NCBI GenBank assembly: GCA_964472545.1
Contig: CAYYNP010000196.1
Location: 1-19,486 of the forward strand
Origin: CAYYNP01 sp964472545
Lineage (GTDB): Bacteria > Planctomycetota > Planctomycetia > Pirellulales > Thermoguttaceae
Length of the DNA stretch: 19,486 bases
Direction of reading: 5' to 3'
Shown here: piece after piece, positions 6,741 to 13,296 of the stretch
How the letters are laid out: each line of letters opens with the position of its first letter
How positions within the stretch are numbered: the stretch's first letter is position 1
Position numbers and translations under genes: made by a program
The notes under the pieces: generated by a model
What the model saw: only the letters and a program-made list of their open reading frames with translations
Database searches by the model: none
What the model was told of the DNA's origin: nothing

Positions 6741-8018
6741 TTACCCCCGTAGTCGATCCCGAGAGGCCCAGAGGCCCAAGGCCGGATTGCTGATGTAATA
6801 GATGCGTCGGCCGTCGGGCATGTCGTTCCAACCTTCGCTGAGCCGGGCCGGGTCGTACTTCGCCTGCATCACGGCCAAGTCGGCGTACTGATAGCCGACG
6901 CCCTCGATCTCTTCCCGGCTGAGGTTGCCCGGGCAGTAGGTGATCCGGAAGCGCCCCTCCGACGAGCCGTGGATCAAATGGGCCGCGGCGGAAAGATTGG
7001 CGGCCAGATCGTCTTGCTGCTCCACAAACCGCATGATCTCCGGGGTGGTGCGATAGCCGTATTTGCGGATCAGCCGGTCGATCTCGGGGTCTTCTCCGAA
7101 GGTACTCACCTCAGGGGCCAACACGATCAACTCACCGCCGTCGGCGATGGCCATCCGGGTACGGTAGATCGACTTGTTGCCCAGCCAGGTGCTGTGAAAC
7201 TCCTCGGGATCGAGGTAGACGACCATCGTATCCGGCGGCTCGTCGAGTACGGTGAAGTTGACTTCCAGCGAAAGCGCCGCTGCTTGCTCAAAGCAGTCGA
7301 CGTCGTCGCCGATGAACAAGCCCCGCACGGCCAGGCTTCCGTCGTCGCGTGGGCCGATCACCGTGAGCACGTAGACCAGCGGCAGGTCGCGGCAGAGGTG
7401 GTCTTGGGCGTAGTTGAGAATCCGCCGCAACGGCGTGTCGGCCCGACCCATCATCCGCTCCATGCCGTAGGCCGCCCCGATGAAGTGGCTCTCGTTGATG
7501 CTCACTGCGCCGCCGGTACCCACGAAGACGTTCTTGTTGTAGTTGGCCATGCCGATCACCTCGTGGGGCACGACCTGGCCGATCGAGAGGATCAGGTCGT
7601 GTCCGCCCTGGCAGACCAGCCGATTGAGTTGCACCGGCCAGGGCTTTTCGCAGAGCCCCTCGGTCGCCTCGGCCACGAATTCGGCCGGCACCTCGCCGAT
7701 CGTAACCACGTCGTTGCGCCAGTCGTGCTCGCGGATCAGGTCCTTCGGCACACTGGGAAACATCCGCCGGAGCTGCTCGTCGGTCATCGGAACGTGCGTG
7801 CCCAGCGCCGGCATCACGTCGACCAGACGCGGCCCGAGGTACTCATGAACCATACACGTCAACGGGCCGGCCATACTGTAGAGCCGGGTGAAATCGGGCG
7901 GCAGCGCAAGGACCTTTTCGCGCGGCTGGAGCTTCTGAAGCGCATCGAACAGCCCGGCCTTCAAGTCGGCGGCGCTGAGGTCGGTCGTGGGAGAGCCGTT
8001 GGCGTAGTACGTGGTCAT
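6741..8018 (-). CDS. LarA family (lactate racemase-like) nickel-pincer enzyme
   Basis: A 425-residue protein against 424 for Lactiplantibacillus LarA. The family uses a nickel-pincer nucleotide cofactor to racemise or epimerise 2-hydroxyacids. Key residues match in spacing: Asp42 and Arg45 in PDFTR (Asp72/Arg75 in LarA), His75 in GTHVP (His108), His152 (His174), Lys162 (Lys184, which bears the cofactor) and His178 (His200). The 10- and 16-residue gaps between the last three are identical to LarA. The substrate is unknown, since many family members are not lactate racemases. The ATG at 8018 is chosen because MTTYY gives a typical N-terminus; an upstream GTG at 8060 is possible. No larB, larC or larE cofactor genes are in the window. 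It lies 111 bp downstream of the metallo-beta-lactamase gene. Confidence 0.88.
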   Translation of the reverse strand: MTTYYANGSPTTDLSAADLKAGLFDALQKLQPREKVLALPPDFTRLYSMAGPLTCMVHEYLGPRLVDVMPALGTHVPMTDEQLRRMFPSVPKDLIREHDWRNDVVTIGEVPAEFVAEATEGLCEKPWPVQLNRLVCQGGHDLILSIGQVVPHEVIGMANYNKNVFVGTGGAVSINESHFIGAAYGMERMMGRADTPLRRILNYAQDHLCRDLPLVYVLTVIGPRDDGSLAVRGLFIGDDVDCFEQAAALSLEVNFTVLDEPPDTMVVYLDPEEFHSTWLGNKSIYRTRMAIADGGELIVLAPEVSTFGEDPEIDRLIRKYGYRTTPEIMRFVEQQDDLAANLSAAAHLIHGSSEGRFRITYCPGNLSREEIEGVGYQYADLAVMQAKYDPARLSEGWNDMPDGRRIYYISNPALGLWASRDRLRG

Positions 8019-8129
8019 TCCGCGAACTCGGTATGAGGGTGGCTTGGCTTGGTTTGGCACTCTAAGAAAGCCGCCAAGGCCATATTCTACGCGGTAGGGA
8101 GTCGCAAGGGAATGGACGGCCGCCGTGTA

Positions 8130-10094
8130 TCAAACCACCACGATCGCCTCGGTCCACTGCGGCAGTGTCCGGCCGCCGTATTGCACGTCGATCGGGATCA
8201 CGTATCGACCCGGGCGCACTCCCTCGGGGATCGACAACCGCAGCGCGACGTGTGCTTCAGACTTGGCCGGGATCGACGTCCGCCCCCAGTCCGTCGCATT
8301 ACCTGGCGAGTCTGCCGCGGAACTCCACGCCCCGGGCAACACCGCGCGGCAGGCGACGTCCCGAGGCCCGTCCGAGTGGTTCGTCACCACCACGCGAAGG
8401 CTCGCCGCGTCGCCCGGCTTCGCCCGTTGCTCGTACGGAAACGTACGGATCCAGGGCTCGTCCATGCCGTAGTTGGCGTGGTCCCAGGGGACGAGTTGCC
8501 CGAAGAGCTTCTCGCGTTCGGCCAAATTGGCCCGCATGAAGCGGCACTGCTCTGCGGTGAAGTCGAAGGCCTGATTGACGTGACAGTTAAAGACGTGCGT
8601 CGGCCGCAGCTTCTCGATCAGCGCGATGCAACGATCGAATCCCACGCCGCGGCCGAGCCAATTGCGGTTGTGGGCGCAGTAATCGTCGATCCCGCCCATA
8701 GTGAACGAGTCGCCCACGAAGAGCATCCGCAGCCCCTTCCCCTCTGCCCCCAGCCCCTCGACGAACAGCCCGGCGTGGTAGAGCGTCTGGCCGGGGAAGT
8801 GATACGCAGTGAGTCTGAACTCGTGCCAAGTCCACGATTGCTCGTTGTCCGTAGGCCGGTCGACCCGGGCCTTGCTGGGCGAGATGCAGGGTAGCCGCCA
8901 GGCCAGCGGGTTGGTAATCACTCGGGCGACGTGGCGGTCGGTGTAGCAGGGGCAGTCGAACGTCTTCTGGAATTCGGGGATCGCGTCGACGTGGTCGTCG
9001 TGGTAATGGGTCACCCAAAGACCTTCGACGCGGCCAACCTCCCCCTGCTCGACAAGCCCCCTAATCTGCTCCACCACCCGCCGGTTGCCGCAGTCCATCA
9101 CGAAGGCCGACTTGTCTTGCGAGAGCAGCATCCAGGTGGTGCCGAAATGTCGCAGGCAATCCGGCACGGGCTTGCCCGGGCGGATCGGCATGTGGTCCTG
9201 GCGGCCTTCGTAGGCGGTGAACATCTTGGGGAAGTAGTGACGCAACGCGGAGATGGCCACGTACTTGTCGTAGCAAGCGGCGAGCCGAGCGACCAGGGCG
9301 TCGATTGCACGGGCCGGTTCTATCATGATCTGCCCGTGCGACGGCACCAGCCGATCGGGCCGTGCCTGTTTGATGCGGCCGAGGCTCTCGGTGAGTTCTT
9401 CCCGCGCGCCGAGGAAGCCGTGATAGTCGCTGGTCTGGATGCCCTTTTGCAGACTGAAGAGTTCCCACACGCGGCCTTCGTCGTAGATCGCGTCGCCGCA
9501 GAAGATGACACGTTTGCCGTCGACTTCGACCACAAGACTGATCGCGCCGTCGGTATGGCCGGGCGTGGCGATCACGCGGATCTTGGCGGGGCCGAAGGTG
9601 ATCACGTCGCCGTCGTCACAGGTGGCGTCGACTGTGACCGATTCGGCGAGCATCAAATGATGGGGATGCTGGTTGTAGATGTGCCAACGGCTCTTGGGAT
9701 TGGCCCAGTAGGTGTCTACGTCGTCGAAGTGCTGGCGTTCGTCGGCGGGAACGGTCAGGCGTGCGCCGTCGGCTACCAATTCGTGCGCGCCGCAGGCCTG
9801 ATCGCGGTGGTGGTGCGTGAACAAGATGCTTTCCACCGAACTGATGCCAATCTTAGGCAATGCCGACGCCACGCTACCATCGCCGCAATCGATCAGCAGG
9901 CCCTTCTCGCCATCGCGCACGATCCCCACGTTGATCGGGCCGTGATAGACGGCAAGGTGTTTGCCGATTTCGATCAGTTTGGGCGGATCGTCGACGGCAC
10001 GCGACGGCAGGGCACCACTCCCGGCCGTGAAGCCCGCCGCACCGACCGCCGTGGTTTGAAGGAAACGACGCCGGGAGAGAGAGTCGCGCGTCAT
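8130..10094 (-). CDS. Tat-exported protein with two metallo-beta-lactamase-fold domains
   Basis: A 654-residue protein. The N-terminus has a twin-arginine signal (SRRRFLQ at 7-13, hydrophobic to about 30), so it is folded and metallated before export. Domain 1 (about 40-275) has THHHRDQ (His94, His96, Asp98, with Gln99 in place of the usual His), His180 in TPGHT, Asp201 and His253. Domain 2 (about 316-510) has an intact THYHDDH (His363, His365, Asp367, His368), HFPGQT at 432-437, Asp462 in GDS and His505. Residues 550-654 form a beta-sandwich-like tail (RVVVTNHSDGPRDVACRAVL). Tandem domains suggest an internal duplication with one site diverged. The substrate is unknown; hydrolysis of an ester, phosphate or lactone is typical. 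It is transcribed after the cupin gene, across a large inverted repeat. Confidence 0.85.
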   Translation of the reverse strand: MTRDSLSRRRFLQTTAVGAAGFTAGSGALPSRAVDDPPKLIEIGKHLAVYHGPINVGIVRDGEKGLLIDCGDGSVASALPKIGISSVESILFTHHHRDQACGAHELVADGARLTVPADERQHFDDVDTYWANPKSRWHIYNQHPHHLMLAESVTVDATCDDGDVITFGPAKIRVIATPGHTDGAISLVVEVDGKRVIFCGDAIYDEGRVWELFSLQKGIQTSDYHGFLGAREELTESLGRIKQARPDRLVPSHGQIMIEPARAIDALVARLAACYDKYVAISALRHYFPKMFTAYEGRQDHMPIRPGKPVPDCLRHFGTTWMLLSQDKSAFVMDCGNRRVVEQIRGLVEQGEVGRVEGLWVTHYHDDHVDAIPEFQKTFDCPCYTDRHVARVITNPLAWRLPCISPSKARVDRPTDNEQSWTWHEFRLTAYHFPGQTLYHAGLFVEGLGAEGKGLRMLFVGDSFTMGGIDDYCAHNRNWLGRGVGFDRCIALIEKLRPTHVFNCHVNQAFDFTAEQCRFMRANLAEREKLFGQLVPWDHANYGMDEPWIRTFPYEQRAKPGDAASLRVVVTNHSDGPRDVACRAVLPGAWSSAADSPGNATDWGRTSIPAKSEAHVALRLSIPEGVRPGRYVIPIDVQYGGRTLPQWTEAIVVV

Positions 10095-10126
10095 GTCGTC
10101 ACCTCGCGATATCGACCATCGAGCGC

Positions 10127-10209
10127 TTAGCCGCCGCCGGCACGGCGGTGTCGTCGAAGGATGGAATTGATGAGCACACTCGCGACGCCGCCGTGCCGGC
10201 GGCGGCTAA
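10127..10209. repeat. Large inverted repeat with 27-bp arms between cupin and metallo-beta-lactamase genes
   Basis: Arm 10127-10153 pairs with 10183-10209. The outer 22 bp are perfect, beginning TTAGCCGCCGCCGGCACGGC, and the rest pairs with a single G-T mismatch. The loop is 29 nt. It occupies most of the 143-bp gap between two minus-strand genes. There is no T-tract, so it is either a REP- or MITE-like element or an RNA hairpin that limits read-through from the cupin gene. No transposase is nearby. Confidence 0.85.
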
Positions 10210-10237
10210 ACGAATCGGGGTGCGTTCTCGATCTACT

Positions 10238-10735
10238 CTACATCTCATCCGCCCGATCGTCCGGCCGCGGCGGCACGTCCATCGCCTTGGGATTGTAGCG
10301 TACGACCAGGAACGTCAGCGGCACGTCACCGGTGTTGGTCACGCCGTGATAGACCCACGGTTCGACGAAGAGCACGTCGCCCTTGTTGGCCGGAAACTCC
10401 TTGCCGTCGAGCGACCAGGTACCGGAGCCTTCGGCGACGACCAGATACTCTTCGGCCGCGTGGCGATGGGCCGCGTGGACCGTCTTGCCCGGTTTGACGA
10501 CCGCCACGGCCGTGAGCACGTCTCGGGTGCAATAGGTCTCGCCGCGGAAGTAGAACCGCATTTCGCCCCAGTCGGCCACGTGCGGCTTGGCGTCGTCCCA
10601 CGAGACGACTTTCGACTTCATCGGCGGCGGTTTCGGGCCGGCGGCGTCGCTGGGACGCATTACCGCCATTCCTGCAACGAAACTCAACCCGCAAAACGCC
10701 GCACAGGCGATGGTTGTTCTTGCTCGAATAGACAT
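10238..10735 (-). CDS. Exported small cupin-domain protein
   Basis: A 165-residue protein with an N-terminal signal or anchor (hydrophobic 8-26, then AAGPKP). The single cupin domain has both motifs. Motif 1 is HRHAAEEYLVVAEGSG, giving metal ligands His90, His92 and Glu96. Motif 2 is GDVLFVEPWVYHGVTN at 119-134, with ligand His130. All four usual ligands are present, so a metal-dependent role is likely, but this superfamily includes isomerases, dioxygenases and pure binding proteins. It starts 34 bp after the end of the metallohydrolase gene, so the two are probably an operon. The substrate cannot be inferred. Confidence 0.85.
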   Translation of the reverse strand: MSIRARTTIACAAFCGLSFVAGMAVMRPSDAAGPKPPPMKSKVVSWDDAKPHVADWGEMRFYFRGETYCTRDVLTAVAVVKPGKTVHAAHRHAAEEYLVVAEGSGTWSLDGKEFPANKGDVLFVEPWVYHGVTNTGDVPLTFLVVRYNPKAMDVPPRPDDRADEM

Positions 10736-10769
10736 GGGGTCCTCCGTAGTTCTGCTTGAGCGAGTAGGA

Positions 10770-12338
10770 TTATGGTGCGTTGGCTTGCGACACAGTGTCT
10801 TTCCAAAACTCGATCGCTCGTTCGTGATGCTCTAAGACTTCGCGAAGCTTGACCGGGTCGTCGAGCTTCTGTGGAACGCGGCCGGCGCGGGTCTTTGCCC
10901 AATCGAGGAAAAACTCGGCCGAGGCGCGGCTGACGCGGCGTCTGTCCGGGCCGATCTCGACGTAGAACGGAGCCGTCGAGGCGAAGCGGAACGTGTGCGG
11001 GTTGTCGGTGATCGCGCGGACGAGAAACCAGCCGCTACGATCGAACGTCAAGGCCGGTAGGCTACCCGTTTCTCGCAGCTTCTCGGGCGTTACCGATTTC
11101 TCAACGCGGCCGTTCTTAACGATCTCGGCCGCCGGCACGTTGTCCAGCGTGGTCAACGACGCCGCGACGTCAATTTCGACCCGGCCGCCTTCCTTTGCGG
11201 TAAAGACGTGTCCGGGCAATTGACCGTTGGCCCGGCAGATCAGCAGCGGGCCGTTGGTGACGAAGGAGCGTCCGGCCTTCAGCCCGGCCCACCAGGCGTC
11301 GTACGTCATGTCGTTGCCCACGTGTACGTAGACTCGGTTGTATCCCAACGGATTGGGCAATACGCCCGACGCGCTGCCGGCCGACGGCGGGACGCGCAGC
11401 CCGCAGTTGAGCAGGTGGTAGTAGATCTCCTGCGTCCAGCGGCCGTTACCCAGCGGCGGCGGCAGGCGATCGACGTCGCGGGGCCGGCCCCAGGCCTCGC
11501 TGGCCAGCACGCTGCTGCGGCACATGTGGTTGTTGGCCAGGCCGATCGAGTCGATCTGTCCGCCGGCCAGCCAAACCGGCACGTCCCACCAAAACGGCTT
11601 CTCGACGTCGATCCAACAGGGCTCGCCGTCGCGGCGGGCCTCTTCGACGAACTTCATCGGCGAAGGGTACTCACGGCTGGAACCGGCGATCGCCAACGGG
11701 CGGCTGCGGCCGAAGTACATCAGTGCGCCGCCTTCCCGTTCGTCCTCGCCGGCCATCACGCGATAGAAACGGTTGCCGTCGAATTGCACCAGCGGGTTGT
11801 CCGGCAGCGGGCGATCGGACCACAGGTTGCGGTGATTCCACCAGGTAATCACCGGCGCTACGTGCAGGTCTTCGGCGCGCATCAACAATCGCATCTGTTC
11901 GATCGGCCGGTGGACGTGCAGGTCGCCGGAGTACCAGCCCTCGGCAGCCAGGTCGGCGATCCGCTTCAGGCGGACCGAGAGTGTCTCGATTCCCGACGCC
12001 GGCACGTCGATCGTTGCCGCGTGCCGCTGATGCTCCGGGCCGCGTTCGACCTCGGCGCGATAGGCCCCGGCGGGTAACGGCAACTCGACGCTCCCAGGGC
12101 ACACAAAATGATCTCGCCAGAACGGCAGTCCCTCGGCGCGAACCGGTTTGCCGGCAGCGTCGGCGAGATGTATCCGGCAAGGAAGCGGCTTGCCGTCCTC
12201 GCCCACCACGGCAATCTGCAACGTGCCGGCAACCGCGCGAGTGGCATTCGGTCCGCTGCCGAACCGAACGCACGTACATGCCGCAAGGGCGGCGAAGGCC
12301 AGGATGATACTGGGGAATCGGGGCCGAGAGCACAACAT
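10770..12338 (-). CDS. CehA/McbA-type metallohydrolase, exported lipoprotein-like
   Basis: A 522-residue protein with a signal sequence (IILAFAALAACTC, 11-23) whose AAC looks like a lipobox, suggesting a lipoprotein. Residues 38-125 resemble a carboxypeptidase-regulatory-like beta domain (LQIAVVGEDGKPLPCRIHLA). The catalytic part begins with GWYSGDLHVHRP (134-145), the PHP/amidohydrolase-like metal site with His141 and His143, followed by TWWNHRNLW with His169. This matches CehA/McbA-type hydrolases, named for carbaryl degradation, but in planctomycetes the natural substrate is unknown. The C-terminal part (about 390-470) is again beta-rich. It heads a probable operon with the cupin gene. The start is the only clear ATG, preceded by a weak AGGCGA site. 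Confidence 0.82.
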   Translation of the reverse strand: MLCSRPRFPSIILAFAALAACTCVRFGSGPNATRAVAGTLQIAVVGEDGKPLPCRIHLADAAGKPVRAEGLPFWRDHFVCPGSVELPLPAGAYRAEVERGPEHQRHAATIDVPASGIETLSVRLKRIADLAAEGWYSGDLHVHRPIEQMRLLMRAEDLHVAPVITWWNHRNLWSDRPLPDNPLVQFDGNRFYRVMAGEDEREGGALMYFGRSRPLAIAGSSREYPSPMKFVEEARRDGEPCWIDVEKPFWWDVPVWLAGGQIDSIGLANNHMCRSSVLASEAWGRPRDVDRLPPPLGNGRWTQEIYYHLLNCGLRVPPSAGSASGVLPNPLGYNRVYVHVGNDMTYDAWWAGLKAGRSFVTNGPLLICRANGQLPGHVFTAKEGGRVEIDVAASLTTLDNVPAAEIVKNGRVEKSVTPEKLRETGSLPALTFDRSGWFLVRAITDNPHTFRFASTAPFYVEIGPDRRRVSRASAEFFLDWAKTRAGRVPQKLDDPVKLREVLEHHERAIEFWKDTVSQANAP

Positions 12339-12376
12339 GGGCTCGCCTGCTCAGAGGAGGGTATCACTACCGTGAG

Positions 12377-12382
12377 AGTATA
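12377..12382 (-). promoter_or_regulatory. Candidate extended -10 promoter for the metallohydrolase-cupin genes
   Basis: On the minus strand TGATATACT places an extended -10 (TGN plus TATACT) about 40 nt ahead of the ATG at 12338. No good -35 hexamer is visible at 17 bp, which fits an extended -10 promoter. This is weak evidence. Confidence 0.35.
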
Positions 12383-12466
12383 TCACAGTCGCGAATCCCC
12401 GGGAAATCTGCCCATGGTCACCCCCAAGGGGTTCCCCAAAAGTCGGATTTCGGCAAGAATCGGCAC

Positions 12467-12498
12467 GCGGACTCGAACTACATTTACAGAGAGTCCGC
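12467..12498. promoter_or_regulatory. Short inverted repeat upstream of the yqiJ-like gene
   Basis: GCGGACTC (12467-12474) and GAGTCCGC (12491-12498) are perfect complements with 16 bp between. They lie in the 248-bp divergent region about 90 bp before the ATG at 12587. It could be an operator or a leader hairpin, but no convincing promoter could be placed beside it. The rest of 12339-12586 shows nothing else clear. Confidence 0.3.
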
Positions 12499-12586
12499 CG
12501 TAATCGGCCCGTAGACCCCATGGAAACGGACCGTTCGGATATGCGACTTTCGAGGCACAGAACCCCCCTGTAGGGACGAAGCCGTC

Positions 12587-13294
12587 ATGGAACTGATTAC
12601 CGCGGCCTTTGAACTGGTCAATCTGCCGTACACCATCCTGATGATCATGGTGACGGGGTACTGGGGCCTATACATGCTGGGTGCCGTAGGCTCCGAGGCT
12701 CTGGACTTCATAGGGCTGGATTTCGACGCCGATGTGGACGTGGATACGGACGTCGACGTCGATGCGGACGTCGACGCCGACGTGAGCACACACGGCGGTG
12801 GCACGGCCTGGATTACCTTTCTGCGGATCATGCACGTCGGCGAGCTGCCGGTGATGCTGATTCTCAGCCTGTTGATCTTCTTCATGTGGATCGGGGCCCT
12901 GTTGACCAACAGCCTGTTGGGCATCACCGCAGTGTGGCTGGCCGGGCTGTTGTTTTTCCCCAATTTGCTTATCGGGCTGATGGCCACGAAGGCCATATTG
13001 GAGCCATTTGTGCCCTACCTGAAGCAGGTCTTCGACCAGACAGGCGACACGATCGAAATCGTCGGAAAGATCTGTACAATCACGTCGCTGGAAGCCACGC
13101 CCGAGTACGGGCAGGCCGAACTGCCGCAGACGGGCGCCCCGTTGGTGCTCAAAGTGCGGACGCGAGATGGTGTCACGCTGCGCAAAGGTGAAGAAGCTAT
13201 AGTTTACGAGCAGGATGCTGAAGTTAACACGTATCTAGTGGCCAAGTTAGATATTGGCGGAACCTCGACGGAAACCTCGAACCGGGAGACGTAG
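12587..13294 (+). CDS. YqiJ/NfeD-like OB-fold membrane protein
   Basis: A 235-residue inner-membrane protein. Hydrophobic segments lie at about 12-35, 83-106 and 110-133. Between the first two is an aspartate-valine repeat (46-66). After the last comes a soluble OB-fold-like domain (about 152-222; DTIEIVGKICTITS ... GAPLVLKVRT ... KGEEAIVYEQD). This layout fits YqiJ, the partner of the flotillin YqiK in Escherichia coli, and the wider NfeD idea of an OB-fold protein bound to an SPFH scaffold. The gene ends 2 bp before the flotillin start, so the two are translationally linked. AGGG lies 11 bp before the ATG, slightly far. The role is inferred as membrane adaptor for the flotillin assembly. 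Confidence 0.85.
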   Translation: MELITAAFELVNLPYTILMIMVTGYWGLYMLGAVGSEALDFIGLDFDADVDVDTDVDVDADVDADVSTHGGGTAWITFLRIMHVGELPVMLILSLLIFFMWIGALLTNSLLGITAVWLAGLLFFPNLLIGLMATKAILEPFVPYLKQVFDQTGDTIEIVGKICTITSLEATPEYGQAELPQTGAPLVLKVRTRDGVTLRKGEEAIVYEQDAEVNTYLVAKLDIGGTSTETSNRET

Positions 13295-13296
13295 AC

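Noticed and set aside
6634..6831. Longer start for the zinc-ribbon gene
   Set aside because: The extra 66 residues overlap the end of the larA-like gene and look like translated intergenic DNA; the GTG at 6633 has a ribosome binding site.
6969..8036. A 355-codon plus-strand frame opposite the larA-like gene
   Set aside because: It is a shadow frame; the minus-strand LarA homologue preserves ligand spacing exactly.
8931..10130. A 399-codon plus-strand frame opposite the metallo-beta-lactamase gene
   Set aside because: It is a shadow of the minus-strand gene, which has a Tat signal and metal-binding motifs; the His/Val/Asp-rich product matches no family I know.
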